This document shows positions 1 to 10,463 of a DNA stretch of 64,000 nt, piece by piece (the first letter of the stretch is position 1; every line of letters begins with the position of its first letter). The notes beneath the pieces are model-generated. The model was not told where the DNA came from. It was given only the letters and a program-made list of their open reading frames with translations, and made no database searches. Location: positions 3,348,001-3,412,000 of the forward strand of contig NZ_CP014578.1 of the NCBI RefSeq assembly GCF_001634365.1, in the 5' to 3' direction. Made by a program: the position numbers and the translations under genes. The stretch is from Paraburkholderia phytofirmans OLGA172. Lineage in GTDB: Bacteria > Pseudomonadota > Gammaproteobacteria > Burkholderiales > Burkholderiaceae.

Positions 1-472
1 CCGGTGCGCCCGCTTCGTGCGCGGCGCGGATTTGTGTTTCGTCCGGATCGATGAAGAGCGACACGCGCGAGTTCGCTTCGGCGAGTTGCTTGCATGCGGC
101 GCGCACGGCTTCGAACTGGCCGGCGACGTCGAGGCCGCCTTCAGTCGTCAATTCCTGGCGCTTTTCCGGCACGAGGCAAACGTCATGCGGCTGCACTTCG
201 CACGCAATGTCGAGCATCTCCTGCGTGACCGCGCATTCCAGATTCATGCGCGTTTTCAACAGCGGCCGCAGCTTGCGCACGTCGGCGTCGACAATATGGC
301 GGCGGTCTTCACGCAGATGCAGCGTGATCACGTCCGCGCCGGCCTCTTCGGCCATCAACGCGGCGCGGATCGGATCGGGGTAAGCGGTGCCGCGCGCGTT
401 GCGCAGCGTGGCGACGTGATCGATGTTCACGCCCAGGTCAATCACATTCGGCGACGTAAGAAAGAAGCTCAT
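1..472 (-). CDS. pdxJ: Pyridoxine 5'-phosphate synthase, N-terminal part (cut by window edge)
   Basis: PdxJ condenses 3-amino-2-oxopropyl phosphate with deoxyxylulose 5-phosphate to make pyridoxine 5'-phosphate, the last ring-forming step of de novo vitamin B6 synthesis in the cytosol. About 157 N-terminal residues are visible, starting [20 protein letters not shown], with the family motifs [10 protein letters not shown] and [11 protein letters not shown] and later LFIDPDE. The start ATG at 470-472 overlaps the recO stop in an ATGA junction, so the two are translationally coupled. The C-terminal third lies outside the window. pdxJ after recO is the usual order in beta- and gamma-proteobacteria. 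Confidence 0.95.
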   Translation of the reverse strand, partial: MSFFLTSPNVIDLGVNIDHVATLRNARGTAYPDPIRAALMAEEAGADVITLHLREDRRHIVDADVRKLRPLLKTRMNLECAVTQEMLDIACEVQPHDVCLVPEKRQELTTEGGLDVAGQFEAVRAACKQLAEANSRVSLFIDPDETQIRAAHEAGAP

Positions 473-1401
473 AAGTTCTGCAAGTCGATCAGTATCTGGC
501 GCGTCGCGAGTGGCGTGCCGCCAAGGTAAGTGTTGAGCAGAAAGCGCATTAGCGTTTTGCTTTGTGCCACCGTCTGCGCTCGATGGTAATCGTCCTTTTC
601 CATATCGAGCAAGGTCTGTCCGGCGATCACCGGCCATTGTGCGGGCAGATCGTCGGAGGCTTCGCGCACGCCGCGCTCCGGGTCGAACACGTAGCGGCCA
701 TCGGCCTGCACCGCTTTGCGTGCGACCGTGCGATCGAGCGCCATCGCATAACCGGTTTCCCGCAGCAGCACACGTTCGAACGAACGTAGCACCTGCACGG
801 GTGGTTCGTCATGCGCGAGGCGCGTCATCGTGACGACGTAGTGATGGAACAGTTGCGGATGCGGGTCTTCGCGCGCGCAGAATTTGACCAGCAATTCGTT
901 GACGTAGAAACCGCAGAGCAGCGCGTCGCCCGCTAAAGGCAACATACCGCCGACCCATTCGGCGCCGGTCAGCGTGCGCACCTCGGATTTGCCCGACCAT
1001 GACAACGCGAGCGGCTGGAAGGTTTGCAGTACGCCGCGCAAGGCGGAGTGCGGACGTTTCGCTCCCTTCGCGACGAGCGCAAGCCGGCCGTGATCGCGCG
1101 ACAGCACGTCGATGATCAGACTAGTCTCACGGTACGGATAGCTATGCAGGACGAAAGCGGGTTGCTCCGCGATCCGGTAATCGGAAGCAGAGGTGCGCGG
1201 CGCGCGGCGTGTGGGTGCTTTGCGCGGCTCGCCGTCAGCGCTTTGCGTACCGCTTTGAGCACCATCAGCGCTTCTCGCACTCGACGGGGATTTTTTGGTC
1301 GTGCGAGCGGGTTTGGACGGCTCGCGCGCCGGCGCTGCCGGTGCCGAATCGTCCGGGTCAGCGTCGGAATTCAGCGTCATCCACGCGTCATTCGTACCCA
1401 T
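469..1401 (-). CDS. recO: DNA repair protein RecO
   Basis: RecO loads RecA on SSB-coated single-stranded DNA in the RecFOR gap-repair pathway. The recognisable protein begins about residue 75 with the OB-fold ([19 protein letters not shown]) followed by [14 protein letters not shown] and the helical C-terminal half. In front of it are some 70 residues of low-complexity Ser/Ala/Pro/Arg sequence, so the product of 310 residues is longer than the usual ~240. ATG at 1401 is chosen; a GTG two codons upstream is also open. The start lies inside the 3' end of era (14-bp overlap). It belongs to the lepA-lepB-rnc-era-recO-pdxJ run. Confidence 0.93.
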   Translation of the reverse strand: MGTNDAWMTLNSDADPDDSAPAAPAREPSKPARTTKKSPSSARSADGAQSGTQSADGEPRKAPTRRAPRTSASDYRIAEQPAFVLHSYPYRETSLIIDVLSRDHGRLALVAKGAKRPHSALRGVLQTFQPLALSWSGKSEVRTLTGAEWVGGMLPLAGDALLCGFYVNELLVKFCAREDPHPQLFHHYVVTMTRLAHDEPPVQVLRSFERVLLRETGYAMALDRTVARKAVQADGRYVFDPERGVREASDDLPAQWPVIAGQTLLDMEKDDYHRAQTVAQSKTLMRFLLNTYLGGTPLATRQILIDLQNL

Positions 1402-2287
1402 ACGCACGGAGTCCGGCTTCGTTGTCAGCCCAGCCGCTCTTCACCTTGACGAAGGTTTCCAGATACACCGGGCCGTCGAACAACTTTTCCATGTCAAGGC
1501 GCGCTTCGGTGCTGATCTGCTTCAGCTTGGCGCCCTTCTGACCGATGACCATCGCTTTTTGCGTATCGCGCTCCACCAGGATGGTCGCGAAAATACGGCG
1601 CAGACGCCCTTCTGTCTCGAATTTGTCGATCAGTACGGTACTCGTGTACGGCAGTTCGTCGCCAGTCCAACGGAATACCTTTTCGCGCAGGATTTCAGCG
1701 GCGAGAAAACGCTCGCTGCGATCGGTCAGGTCGTCTTCGCCGTAGATCGGCGCGCCTTCCGGCAGGAACGGTTTGATGGTCTCCATCAACCGCTTGATGT
1801 CTTCCGGATTCTTCGCCGACAGCGGCACGATCTCGTTGAACTGGCGCAGCGCGCTCACCTGCAGCATGAACGGATACAGCGAGTCCTTATCCGACACGCG
1901 GTCGAGCTTGTTGGCGATCAGCAGTGTGGGCACCGACGGCGGGATCAGATCGAGCACCTTCTGGTCGTCCGGGCCGAAGCGGCCGGCTTCGATCACGAAC
2001 AGGATCGCGTCAACCGAACTCAGCGTGGACGTGACCGCCCGGTTGAGCGAACGGTTCAGCGCGCCGCTGTGTTTGGTCTGAAAACCCGGCGTGTCGACGA
2101 AGATGTACTGCGCGTCTTCAAGCGTATGAATACCGGTGATGCGGTGGCGCGTAGTCTGCGCCTTGCGCGACGTGATACTGACTTTCTGGCCGACCAGAGC
2201 GTTCATCAGCGTGGACTTGCCGACGTTCGGGCGGCCGACGATCGCGACCATGCCGCAGCGAAAACCAGTGGGAGTGGGAGCGTTCAT
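1388..2287 (-). CDS. era: GTPase Era
   Basis: Era is an essential GTPase that binds the 3' end of 16S rRNA and assists 30S ribosome maturation. The 299-residue protein shows G1 (GRPNVGKS, residues 18-25), G3 (DTPG, 65-68) and G4 (NKLD, 126-129), then a C-terminal KH RNA-binding domain with the GQKGAKLK loop near residue 250. The length matches the family. It lies 55 bp downstream of rnc and overlaps recO, the conserved rnc-era-recO arrangement that ties rRNA processing to assembly. Confidence 0.97.
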   Translation of the reverse strand: MNAPTPTGFRCGMVAIVGRPNVGKSTLMNALVGQKVSITSRKAQTTRHRITGIHTLEDAQYIFVDTPGFQTKHSGALNRSLNRAVTSTLSSVDAILFVIEAGRFGPDDQKVLDLIPPSVPTLLIANKLDRVSDKDSLYPFMLQVSALRQFNEIVPLSAKNPEDIKRLMETIKPFLPEGAPIYGEDDLTDRSERFLAAEILREKVFRWTGDELPYTSTVLIDKFETEGRLRRIFATILVERDTQKAMVIGQKGAKLKQISTEARLDMEKLFDGPVYLETFVKVKSGWADNEAGLRAYGYE

Positions 2288-2342
2288 ATTCGGGCTACGG
2301 CAAGTTCAGATCGACACGCGGGGAATGGCGCGCCGACGGCAA

Positions 2343-3728
2343 TCAATGGCCCGCATCGGCGATGCGGGTTTGCACCGCATCGGCTACGCCGGGTTCGTGT
2401 TCGATCGGTGCCGGCACGCCAGGCGTGGGCACGGCTGCGCCAGGAGTGGTGTCCCGGCTGCGGTGTTTGTCGGCGATGCGGACGGCGGCGGCTTCCGGTT
2501 TGGCGTCGACGGGCTTTGTTTCTTCGGGCTTGGCGTCTGCGGGCTTGGCGTCCGTGGGCTTCACGTCTACGGGTTTGGCTTCTGCGGGCCTCGCTTCTAA
2601 GGGCTTGGCGTCCGTGGGCTTCACGTCGACGGGCTTTGGGTCCGAGGGCTTGGCGCCTTCGGATCTGACTTCAGTGGATTTGACGTCCAGCTTTTCGGCT
2701 GGCTTGTCCGCCGCTGCTTTGTCAGCAGACCTGTCGTTCGCGTGGGCGGCTGCCCTATCGGCTCGTTCCGCCCTATCCGCGCGCTCCGGCTTGTCCTGCC
2801 CGCTGTATTCCACGTGCGCGGCACGAATCACAGCCAGCGGCGCGGGCGCCGCAGTCAGAGTCGGGCGTTCGGCTGCGAACTCCGCCGTCGGCGCGGGGCG
2901 GGCCTCACCGCGCCCGGCACCGCGCTCGCTCTTGCGATCCGGGCTGCGCAAATCGAGCGCGGCCTGTACGCCGGTCACGCCGGGCACGATCTCCTGCTCG
3001 GTATTCTTCGCCGCACGGGCGCCTTTCGAACGCTTGGGCTTGGCGACCACGGCGGGCGCGGCGGCCATCACCTCATCAAGCGCCTTCTTGGCCGCAGCCT
3101 GCTCGGCCGCCCGACGGCTCGCGCCGGAACCGGACACTTTGACATCCAGCTTCGGCACCGTGCATTCGACTTCGAATTGTTGATTGTGCGCCGCACCATG
3201 AGTCGCGACGACCGTGTACGTAGGCAACGCGATCTTGTGACCCTGCAGATATTCCTGCAACAGCGTCTTGGCGTCTTTGCCGAGCGTGCGCGGGTCGATG
3301 TGATCGAGAATCGGCACGTAGAGGCGCTTGATGACCGTTTGGGCGGCATCGAACCCGCCGTCGAGGAACACCGCGCCCAGCACGGCTTCCAGCGTGTCAG
3401 CAAGGATCGACGGGCGGCGGAAGCCACCGCTGCGCAGTTCACCCTCACCGAGACGCAGGCCCTCGGAGATATTGAGGGCCTGAGCGATTTCGTAAAGCGA
3501 CTGCTGTTTGACCAGATTGGCACGGACGCGCGACAGGTCGCCTTCGTCCAGTTTGCCGAAACGTTGGAACAAAAGCGCAGCCACCGCGCAATTTAGAACG
3601 GAGTCGCCGAGGAACTCGAGCCGTTCGTTGTGCGTGGAACTATGACTGCGGTGCGTTAAAGCCTGGCGCAACAATTCCGCATTGCGAAATTCGTAGCGCA
3701 GACGGCTTTCCAACGGAGATAGGGGCAT
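2343..3728 (-). CDS. rnc: Ribonuclease III with long disordered C-terminal tail
   Basis: RNase III cleaves double-stranded RNA, including the 30S rRNA precursor. Residues 1-~150 form the nuclease domain with the signature [12 protein letters not shown] at 35-46 and the second acidic cluster [15 protein letters not shown]; residues ~155-225 are a dsRNA-binding domain ending in [14 protein letters not shown]. The rest, about 230 residues, is a Lys/Ala/Pro/Asp-rich tail with a five-residue beat (DAKPA, DVKPT, EAKPV). Usual RNase III is ~225 residues, so half of this protein is extra. The tail has no stop or frameshift and similar tails are known in Burkholderia RNase III. Start is ATG 3728. Confidence 0.95.
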   Translation of the reverse strand: MPLSPLESRLRYEFRNAELLRQALTHRSHSSTHNERLEFLGDSVLNCAVAALLFQRFGKLDEGDLSRVRANLVKQQSLYEIAQALNISEGLRLGEGELRSGGFRRPSILADTLEAVLGAVFLDGGFDAAQTVIKRLYVPILDHIDPRTLGKDAKTLLQEYLQGHKIALPTYTVVATHGAAHNQQFEVECTVPKLDVKVSGSGASRRAAEQAAAKKALDEVMAAAPAVVAKPKRSKGARAAKNTEQEIVPGVTGVQAALDLRSPDRKSERGAGRGEARPAPTAEFAAERPTLTAAPAPLAVIRAAHVEYSGQDKPERADRAERADRAAAHANDRSADKAAADKPAEKLDVKSTEVRSEGAKPSDPKPVDVKPTDAKPLEARPAEAKPVDVKPTDAKPADAKPEETKPVDAKPEAAAVRIADKHRSRDTTPGAAVPTPGVPAPIEHEPGVADAVQTRIADAGH

Positions 3729-3903
3729 GGGCAGAGTATAACGCGGGCGCTTGCCCCGGCGAAAACGCGGGACGGCCAGCGGAAAAAGCGTGGTGAAGCG
3801 ACGTTACCGCGGATTCTTAAAGTAGCGTGAGAACACGCCGCGACTGAGGTGAGCTAAGTGTGAGCCACCGGCGCGGCGTGTCATGCGATCAAGGCATGCG
3901 TGC

Positions 3904-4797
3904 TCAATGGAATGAGCCGATGCGTTTCAGATCGCTGAAGTTCATCCAGATAAAAAACGCGCGGCCGACGATATTCTTATCCGGCGCAAAACCCCAGTAG
4001 CGGCTATCCGCGCTGTTATCGCGGTTGTCGCCCATCATGAAGTAATTACCCGGCGGCACTTTGCAGATCACGCCGCGCGCGTTGTACGTGCAGTTATCGC
4101 GATATGGATAATCTTCCGCGCCGACGATGAACGGCGGCACGGCCGGGTTGTTCAGAATCGCGTTCTTGCGGCCGCCGAGATCTTCTTCGAATTGCTTTGC
4201 GTAGCCGAGGCGCTCTTCGTCGAGATAGTCGGGCAACGACGTTTCCGGCACCGGCTTGCCGTTGATCGTCAGTTGCTTGTCCTGATAAGCAACGGTGTCG
4301 CCCGGCAGGCCGATCACGCGCTTGATGTAGTCGACGGATTCGTCTTTCGGGTAGCGGAACACCACGACGTCGCCACGCTCGAGCGGACGGCCTTCGGTGA
4401 TCTTCGTGTTGGTGATCGGCAGACGGATGCCGTAGTCGAATTTATTGACGAGGATGAAGTCGCCCACCAGCAGCGTCGGCACCATCGAGCCCGAAGGAAT
4501 CTTGAACGGCTCGACCACAAACGAGCGCACCACGAACACCACCAGAATCACCGGAAAAAAGCTCGCCGAATACTCGAGCCACCACGGCTGACGCAGCTTG
4601 TCATCACGCAGACGGGCACGTGTTTGCGCCGCATTTTCGTCGGCGAAACGCTCGCCGACACGTGCCTGCTGGCGGTCGAACTCAGCGACCACGGCTTCTG
4701 CCGCGCGCCGCCGTTGCGGCATGAAAACCAGTTTGTCTGCGACCCATGCGACGCCCGTCAAAATGACGAGCACAAAAAGAATCAGCGCAAAATTCAT
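3904..4797 (-). CDS. lepB: Signal peptidase I
   Basis: LepB is the inner-membrane serine/lysine protease that removes Sec and Tat signal peptides. The 297-residue protein has a first membrane segment at residues 2-20, a cytoplasmic loop, and a second hydrophobic segment at about 80-92. The catalytic Ser104 sits in PSGSMVPTL and the general base Lys159 in DYIKRVIG; the C-terminal box GDNRDNSADSRYWG is intact. It starts 18 bp after lepA, the classical lepA-lepB pair. A gap of 175 bp separates it from rnc; no gene is seen there. Confidence 0.97.
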   Translation of the reverse strand: MNFALILFVLVILTGVAWVADKLVFMPQRRRAAEAVVAEFDRQQARVGERFADENAAQTRARLRDDKLRQPWWLEYSASFFPVILVVFVVRSFVVEPFKIPSGSMVPTLLVGDFILVNKFDYGIRLPITNTKITEGRPLERGDVVVFRYPKDESVDYIKRVIGLPGDTVAYQDKQLTINGKPVPETSLPDYLDEERLGYAKQFEEDLGGRKNAILNNPAVPPFIVGAEDYPYRDNCTYNARGVICKVPPGNYFMMGDNRDNSADSRYWGFAPDKNIVGRAFFIWMNFSDLKRIGSFH

Positions 4798-4815
4798 AGG
4801 GTTCCGTTGTTCGTC

Positions 4816-6609
4816 TTATTTGTCTTCGACACGCAGAATCGCGAGGAAAGCCTCTTGCGGAATCTCGACGGACCCGACCTGCTTCATTCGCTTCTTGCCT
4901 GCCTTTTGCTTTTCCAGCAGCTTCTTCTTACGGCTAATATCGCCGCCGTAGCATTTTGCCAGCACGTTCTTACGCAACGCTTTAATGTTCTCGCGCGCAA
5001 TAATGTTCGAGCCGATGGTGGCCTGAATCGCGACGTCGTACATTTGACGCGGAATCAGCTCGCGCATTTTCGCCGCCACTTCACGGCCGCGATACTGGCT
5101 CTGCGAACGGTGCACGATCACGGACAAGGCATCCACCTTGTCGCCGTTGATCAGCATGTCGACCTTCACGACGTCCGCTGCGCGGTATTCCTTGAACTCG
5201 TAGTCCATCGACGCGTAGCCGCGCGAGATCGACTTCAGACGATCGAAGAAATCGAGCACGACTTCGCCCATCGGAATTTCGTAGGTCAACTGCACCTGAC
5301 GGCCGTGATATTGCATGTTGATCTGCGTGCCGCGTTTTTGCGTGCACAGCGTGATCACCGAGCCGACGTAGTCTTGCGGCATGTACAGATTCACGGTGAC
5401 GATCGGCTCGCGCACTTCTTCGATCTTCGAGGGCTCCGGCATCTTGGCCGGATTCTCGACCATGATGGTCGTGCCGTCGCGCTGCAGGACTTCGTACACC
5501 ACAGTCGGCGCCGTGGTGATCAGGTCCATGTCGAACTCACGCTCGAGACGTTCCTGCACGATCTCCATATGCAGCAAACCGAGGAAGCCGCAACGGAAAC
5601 CGAAGCCGAGCGCCTGCGACACTTCCGGCTCGTATTGCAGCGAGGCGTCGTTCAGCTTCAGCTTTTCAAGCGAGTCGCGCAGCGCGTCGTACTGGTTCGC
5701 TTCGACCGGATAGAGACCGGCGAACACTTGCGGCTTCACTTCCTTGAAGCCGGGCAGCGGCTCGGCTGCGGGACGGTTCACCAGCGTGACGGTGTCGCCC
5801 ACCTTCGCGGCGGCCAATTCCTTGATGCCGGCGATGATGAAGCCCACCTGCCCAGCGGACAGCGATTCGAGGTTCTTCGACTTCGGCGTGAACACGCCGA
5901 TATGCTCGACCGGATACTGCGCGCCCGTCGCCATCATGCGGATCTTGTCTTTCGGACGCAGCGTGCCGTTGACGATACGCACCAGCATCACGACGCCCAC
6001 GTAGTTGTCGAACCACGAGTCGATGATCAGTGCCTGCAGCGGTGCTTCCGGATCGCCCTTGGGCGGCGGCACTTTAGCGACCAGCGCTTCGAGCACATCT
6101 TCCACGCCGAGGCCGGTCTTCGCGCTGCAACGTGTCGCGTCGGTCGCGTCGATACCGATCACGTCTTCGATTTCTTCGATTGCGTTCTCGGGGTTCGCGG
6201 CGGGCAAGTCGATCTTGTTGAGCACCGGAATCACGTCGACGCCCAGCTCGATCGCCGTGTAGCAGTTGGCCACGGTTTGCGCTTCCACGCCCTGGCTTGC
6301 GTCGACGACCAGCAACGCGCCTTCACACGCGGACAGCGAGCGGCTGACTTCGTACGAGAAGTCGACGTGGCCCGGCGTGTCGATCATGTTCAGGTTGTAG
6401 ATCTGCCCGTCACGGGCCTTATACGTTAGTGCGGCGGTTTGTGCCTTGATGGTAATGCCGCGCTCGCGTTCGAGATCCATCGAGTCGAGCACTTGAGATT
6501 CCATCTCGCGGTCGGACAAGCCACCGCAAATCTGGATGATGCGATCGGCGAGCGTCGACTTGCCATGGTCGATGTGCGCAATGATCGAGAAGTTACGAAT
6601 ATGATCCAT
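4816..6609 (-). CDS. lepA: Elongation factor 4 (LepA)
   Basis: EF4/LepA is a ribosome-dependent GTPase that back-translocates stalled ribosomes and helps initiation and 30S biogenesis. The 597 residues match the family length. The G1 motif AHIDHGKST is at residues 11-19, then the RGITIKAQ switch, DTPGHVDF, and NKIDLPAA. The C terminus has the LepA-specific domain ([20 protein letters not shown]). First gene of the segment that continues with lepB-rnc-era-recO-pdxJ; the preceding 248 bp to the glutaredoxin gene contain a dispersed hairpin. Confidence 0.98.
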   Translation of the reverse strand: MDHIRNFSIIAHIDHGKSTLADRIIQICGGLSDREMESQVLDSMDLERERGITIKAQTAALTYKARDGQIYNLNMIDTPGHVDFSYEVSRSLSACEGALLVVDASQGVEAQTVANCYTAIELGVDVIPVLNKIDLPAANPENAIEEIEDVIGIDATDATRCSAKTGLGVEDVLEALVAKVPPPKGDPEAPLQALIIDSWFDNYVGVVMLVRIVNGTLRPKDKIRMMATGAQYPVEHIGVFTPKSKNLESLSAGQVGFIIAGIKELAAAKVGDTVTLVNRPAAEPLPGFKEVKPQVFAGLYPVEANQYDALRDSLEKLKLNDASLQYEPEVSQALGFGFRCGFLGLLHMEIVQERLEREFDMDLITTAPTVVYEVLQRDGTTIMVENPAKMPEPSKIEEVREPIVTVNLYMPQDYVGSVITLCTQKRGTQINMQYHGRQVQLTYEIPMGEVVLDFFDRLKSISRGYASMDYEFKEYRAADVVKVDMLINGDKVDALSVIVHRSQSQYRGREVAAKMRELIPRQMYDVAIQATIGSNIIARENIKALRKNVLAKCYGGDISRKKKLLEKQKAGKKRMKQVGSVEIPQEAFLAILRVEDK

Positions 6610-6760
6610 TCAGTACCGATCAAGCGAAAAAGGCGCGCTCGGACAATAGCGGAGCACGCCTTGTAAGTAGGTGAAAAACCTATCTATTTTAGCCGAAAAG
6701 GCTATCGCCCGGCGCATCTTGCGAGGCTCGGGCGGAAAAGACGGCTCAGCAACTATCGTG

Positions 6761-6803
6761 CATGGGATCAGAGTAAGCGCTGAAGCGCCAACTCTGATCG
6801 ACA
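6761..6803. repeat. Dispersed palindromic hairpin element, copy 1
   Basis: An intergenic inverted repeat between the glutaredoxin gene and lepA. Outer arms GATCAGAGT (6766-6774) and ACTCTGATC (6791-6799) pair perfectly, with inner arms GCGC (6777-6780 and 6785-6788) around a TGAA loop. A second copy lies at 17592-17634 with the same flanks (CATGGGATC start, GATCGACA end) but a changed arm. Its function is not known; position and form suggest a REP-like element. Confidence 0.7.
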
Positions 6804-6857
6804 GGAGAAGCGTGAAACGGGGTGTGAGCGGCGCACGTTCGCGCCTGGGTTGGACCC

Positions 6858-7148
6858 TTATTCGGATCCCAAATGCGACGATCCCAAATGCGCCGCCACA
6901 AGGCGTGCGGCGAGTGCGGCACGAACCCGCACCACATCAAGGTGATAGTGACACAGTTCGACGCCGTCGCAGACCAGAACCGGCACCAGTTCGTTATAAC
7001 GCGCTTCCAGCAAGGGATCGGTGTCGACGTCGATCACGACGACTTGCGCACCGAACTCAGCCAGCAAAGGCGCTAGCGCGGCGCGCATGTCGTCGCATAA
7101 GTGGCACCACGCGCGCCCGTAGAGCGTGAGCGGCGCCACCCTCTTCAT
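6858..7148 (-). CDS. Glutaredoxin-like family protein
   Basis: A 96-residue thioredoxin-fold protein beginning MKRVAPLTLYGRAWCHLC: beta-strand, then the redox motif C15-H-L-C18, as in the DUF836/YruB-type glutaredoxins. The cis-Pro region is present (ELVPVLV). The C terminus carries a small in-frame duplication (HLGSS-HLGSE) caused by a 15-bp tandem repeat at 6862-6891. The start overlaps the stop of the mucD gene by four bases (ATGA), so it is coupled to the envelope-stress operon; a role in thiol homeostasis is an inference. Exact substrate unknown. Confidence 0.85.
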   Translation of the reverse strand: MKRVAPLTLYGRAWCHLCDDMRAALAPLLAEFGAQVVVIDVDTDPLLEARYNELVPVLVCDGVELCHYHLDVVRVRAALAARLVAAHLGSSHLGSE

Positions 7149-8668
7149 TTCTGCGCGCTGCGCGGACGAATCGGCACAAACTGCGTGTTCTCGCCACGGC
7201 GGACCAGCAGCGCGACCATCTTCTGCGGGTCAAGATGTGCGGTCAGGTCGTCGAACTGCTTTGCGCTCGTGATGTCCGTATCGCCCACACGCAGGACAAT
7301 GTCGCCCTTTTGCAGCCCGACGCGCACGGCCGGACCGTCTACCGCGTCGATCTGCACACCGTTGTGCAGCTTCAGCGCCTTCATCTGGTCAGCAGGGATA
7401 TCGCTAACGGCAAGACCCAACACGTTCGTGGCGCGCTGCTTCGGCGCCGGCGGTTTTTTATCGTCCGCCTTGGCGGTCTTGTCCGGCTGCATCTCGGCAA
7501 TCGTGACCGGCAGATCGCGCGTCTGACCCTTGCGCCAGATCGTGATGGTCGACTTGGTGCCCGGCTTCGTATCGCCGACCATGCGCGGCAAATCCGTTGC
7601 CGTGTCGACCGAATGGCCGTTGAACTTCAGGATGATGTCGCCAGGCTGCACGCCAGCCTTGTCCGCCGGACCGCCCGGTTCGACGCTGCTGACCAGCGCG
7701 CCCTGCGCCTTCGGCAGACCCAGCGAATCGGCCACGTCTTTCGTCACTTCACCGATTGCCACCGCGATCCGGCCGCGCACGACCTTACCCGAGGTCTTAA
7801 GCTGGTCGGCCACGCGCATAGCCTCGTCGATCGGAATCGCGAACGAGATGCCCATGAAGCCGCCAGTGCGGCTGTAAATCTGCGAATTGATGCCGATCAC
7901 TTCGCCCTGCATATTGATCAGCGGACCGCCTGAATTCCCCGGATTGACGGCCACATCGGTCTGAATGAACGGCAGATAATCGCCCGTGTCGCGCCCCTTG
8001 GCGCTGACGATACCGGCCGTCACCGTGTTCTCGAGACCGAACGGCGAACCGATCGCGACCACCCACTCGCCCACCCGAACCTTGTTCGAGTCGCCAATCG
8101 TGATGGTCGGCAAATTGGCCGCGCTGATCTTCACGACGGCAACATCGGTCCGATCGTCCACGCCGATCAGCTTCGCTTTGAACTCGCGCTTGTCGGTGAG
8201 GGTGACGTAAATGGTGTCCGCGTCGTCTATGACGTGCGCGTTGGTCATCACGTAGCCGTCCGCCGACAGAATGAAGCCCGAGCCGACGCCGCTGTTCTGT
8301 TCGGAATCGCTGTTATCCGGCGAGTCCTGGCTACCGCCACTACCGCTCCCACCGTTATCGCCACCGCGCGGCGAACTAGGCGAACCAGGTGACTGCGGCG
8401 ACTGCGGCAACGGAATGCCGAAGAAACGGCGGAAAAACTCCGACATGTCGCCGTCGTCCATGCCCGGCGGCAATCCGCCACGGGCACTGCTATTCGACAC
8501 GCGTGTGGTCGTGCGAATGTTGACGACTGCTGGGCCAACCTTGTCGACGAGGTCAGTGAAGTCAGGCAGATTGGCTGCTGGAGCCGCCGACGCCGTGTGC
8601 GGCACGAGCGGCAAACACGCCACTACCACCGCGGCCGCGAGGAGTTTGCGCACCGAGAAAGTCGTCAT
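7145..8668 (-). CDS. mucD: DegP/DegQ-family periplasmic serine endoprotease (MucD)
   Basis: HtrA-type protease and chaperone that degrades misfolded periplasmic proteins. Residues 1-28 are a signal peptide ending TASA-AP. The trypsin-like domain has His145 (TNAHVI), Asp175 (DDRTDVAVV) and Ser246 (GNSGGPL); two PDZ domains follow (about 290-375 and 410-500). A Gly/Ser/Pro-rich insert at ~85-127 lies in the LA loop region. It is the fourth gene after rpoE-rseA-rseB, matching the algU-mucA-mucB-mucD order of Pseudomonas, hence the mucD name. 507 residues, within family range. Confidence 0.93.
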   Translation of the reverse strand: MTTFSVRKLLAAAVVVACLPLVPHTASAAPAANLPDFTDLVDKVGPAVVNIRTTTRVSNSSARGGLPPGMDDGDMSEFFRRFFGIPLPQSPQSPGSPSSPRGGDNGGSGSGGSQDSPDNSDSEQNSGVGSGFILSADGYVMTNAHVIDDADTIYVTLTDKREFKAKLIGVDDRTDVAVVKISAANLPTITIGDSNKVRVGEWVVAIGSPFGLENTVTAGIVSAKGRDTGDYLPFIQTDVAVNPGNSGGPLINMQGEVIGINSQIYSRTGGFMGISFAIPIDEAMRVADQLKTSGKVVRGRIAVAIGEVTKDVADSLGLPKAQGALVSSVEPGGPADKAGVQPGDIILKFNGHSVDTATDLPRMVGDTKPGTKSTITIWRKGQTRDLPVTIAEMQPDKTAKADDKKPPAPKQRATNVLGLAVSDIPADQMKALKLHNGVQIDAVDGPAVRVGLQKGDIVLRVGDTDITSAKQFDDLTAHLDPQKMVALLVRRGENTQFVPIRPRSAQK

Positions 8669-8706
8669 ATACGTAGCAAGCCGAGGGATTCGAGTGATTC
8701 GGAGGA

Positions 8707-9753
8707 TTACTTCGGAGCTTTATATTCTATGGCAGACGCAAATTGCTGCAACGTGGTCTGGGGCACTTCACCAAGCAGAGTAATCCAGAAGTCGCCGCGC
8801 CGCTTGACCAACACGTGTGTGGCGCCGCTGCTGCCTGCCCCTTCCTTGCGGGTGTTGTTCTCGACCGGTTCGACAAACACCGAAATGGCCGCGAGGCCGT
8901 CGGAGAATACGGCCTGATCGACCGGAATGGTCGGCTGGCCCGCGTCACGCGCAGCCATTGGGCGACGCAGTTCGCGAATCTTGCGGAAGCCCGGCACCGT
9001 CGGCGTGATCTGCCAGCCTTGCGCAGCCATATCGACCGGCTCGACCGGCGGACGCACTACTGTCCAACCTGTCGTATTACGAATGCCGTTGACGATGGCG
9101 GTCTTGTCGACCGGCACACCGATACGAATCTGCGAAAACGACAACTGCTCGAGCACCTGTCCGTTCGGGTCAAGCGTCTGCGCACGCAGTAGCAGGCCAG
9201 TCTTCTTGTCGGCCCACAGCTTGTAAGCGAAGCGGTACGCGTCTTTCGGATCGAGCTCGATCACCTGGCTGTCGATACCCGCTACGCGGTCGTCGCCGAG
9301 CAGCTTCGGCTCATACACAGACAGCACCTGCTCGCCGCTTACAGCCAGCAGCGCAGGAAACGAATCTTTGTTCTGGCGCTTCTCGACCACGCACAGATGC
9401 CGCTCAGGCACGAACGTATAGAGATCTTCGTTGTGGCGAAGCATTTTGCGCGGCTTGCCGTCGAGGCTTTCGAGTTGCTCGAATTCGCCGTCCGTGCGGG
9501 TCGCGTAGTGCGTGATCCGCGACGTCTGAACGAAATTGCCGCGCTGGTAGACGAACGCGCCTTCGTAGTTCTGCTGCTGGGCGGCCAGATGGATTCGATC
9601 GAGCAGCTCTGCGGCCGTGCGACGGGCGACGAGCGGATCGTCGGTTTGTGCAAAGACCCGCGGTGTAGCGGACAACAATACGGCCGCGCAGAACAGAAAT
9701 GCCGGCAGCCGCCCCCAGATAGTCGTTTTATTCAACCGCGGAGTCTGCATCAA
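8707..9753 (-). CDS. rseB: RseB/MucB sigma-E regulatory protein
   Basis: Periplasmic protein that binds the anti-sigma factor RseA and shields it from DegS cleavage, thereby sensing mislocalised lipids and proteins. 348 residues with a signal peptide (hydrophobic FLFCAAVLLSA, cleavage near VFA-QTDD). The N-terminal LolA-like domain starts AAELLDRIHLAAQQQNYEGA, with the typical YQRGNFV strand, and the C-terminal domain follows a linker near 230. It begins one base after the rseA stop, so the two are co-translated. Regulation is expected through rpoE of the same operon. Confidence 0.93.
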   Translation of the reverse strand: MMQTPRLNKTTIWGRLPAFLFCAAVLLSATPRVFAQTDDPLVARRTAAELLDRIHLAAQQQNYEGAFVYQRGNFVQTSRITHYATRTDGEFEQLESLDGKPRKMLRHNEDLYTFVPERHLCVVEKRQNKDSFPALLAVSGEQVLSVYEPKLLGDDRVAGIDSQVIELDPKDAYRFAYKLWADKKTGLLLRAQTLDPNGQVLEQLSFSQIRIGVPVDKTAIVNGIRNTTGWTVVRPPVEPVDMAAQGWQITPTVPGFRKIRELRRPMAARDAGQPTIPVDQAVFSDGLAAISVFVEPVENNTRKEGAGSSGATHVLVKRRGDFWITLLGEVPQTTLQQFASAIEYKAPK

Positions 9754-9754
9754 A

Positions 9755-10393
9755 CTATTGGCCTTGCGTAGAAACGGCGGCAGCGCGAATCAGCGGCATC
9801 GAGCCCGGCATGACCGGTTGTTGCGCGAATTGCTGGTGAGCTTCCAGATACTGATCGAGACTGGCGTCACGAATGATGTTGGCGTCTTGCGCAACCGGCT
9901 GGAGCGTAGCCGCCGGCACCGATGCCATGGCCACACGTTGCAGCGAGTCGCCATGCGATTGGATCGACGCGACTTGTGCCACGCCCGGGCCGCCCGGCAC
10001 GCCTTGCAGTTGCGGCACGACGATCCAGGTCAGCGTGGCAGCGGCAGCGGCGACAGCAAAGGCTGGCACAACGCGGCGACGCAGCGCCAGCAAACGGCGT
10101 GCAACCGGCATTGCGGCAGGCGCGAGCACATGCGGCTCGTTGTCGAAACGTGCGGCAAAACCGCTCAGGAACGCGCTGCTCGCCGCCGGGCTGACCGCCA
10201 GATCGTCAGAACGCAGGGCGTCGCCGATCAGGTGATAGCACGACCAGGCGATACGATCTTCGCCGTCCAGTTCGGAAACAAACGTGTTCAGATGCTCTTC
10301 GCCGAACAACTCGCCGTCGACAAAAGCGGACAGACGCTCGCCGCGCGAACTGGCTTGCGATTGCATCGAGACCGACCCCATGATGCTCCCCAT
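9755..10393 (-). CDS. rseA: Anti-sigma factor RseA (MucA)
   Basis: Inner-membrane anti-sigma factor that holds RpoE until cleaved by regulated proteolysis. The cytoplasmic N-terminal RseA domain reads RLSAFVDGEL then AWSCYHLIGDALR; a single membrane segment lies at about residues 109-126 (AVAAAAATLTWIVV) and the C-terminal half is periplasmic. An open frame extends further upstream to 10558 but runs into the end of rpoE, and its extra residues do not look like RseA; ATG at 10393 (212 residues) is preferred, with ATG 10381 an alternative that has GGGGAG four bases upstream. Confidence 0.9.
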   Translation of the reverse strand: MGSIMGSVSMQSQASSRGERLSAFVDGELFGEEHLNTFVSELDGEDRIAWSCYHLIGDALRSDDLAVSPAASSAFLSGFAARFDNEPHVLAPAAMPVARRLLALRRRVVPAFAVAAAAATLTWIVVPQLQGVPGGPGVAQVASIQSHGDSLQRVAMASVPAATLQPVAQDANIIRDASLDQYLEAHQQFAQQPVMPGSMPLIRAAAVSTQGQ

Positions 10394-10463
10394 CTTACAA
10401 ATACCCCGTAGTGACACCACTAATCCAGATATTGCACCCGCGCCCCGCCCGGCGGGCCGGTGT

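Noticed and set aside
4192..6429. 745-codon plus-strand open frame opposite lepA and lepB
   Set aside because: His/Arg/Gln-rich shadow of two well-supported minus-strand genes; no start signal or known domain.
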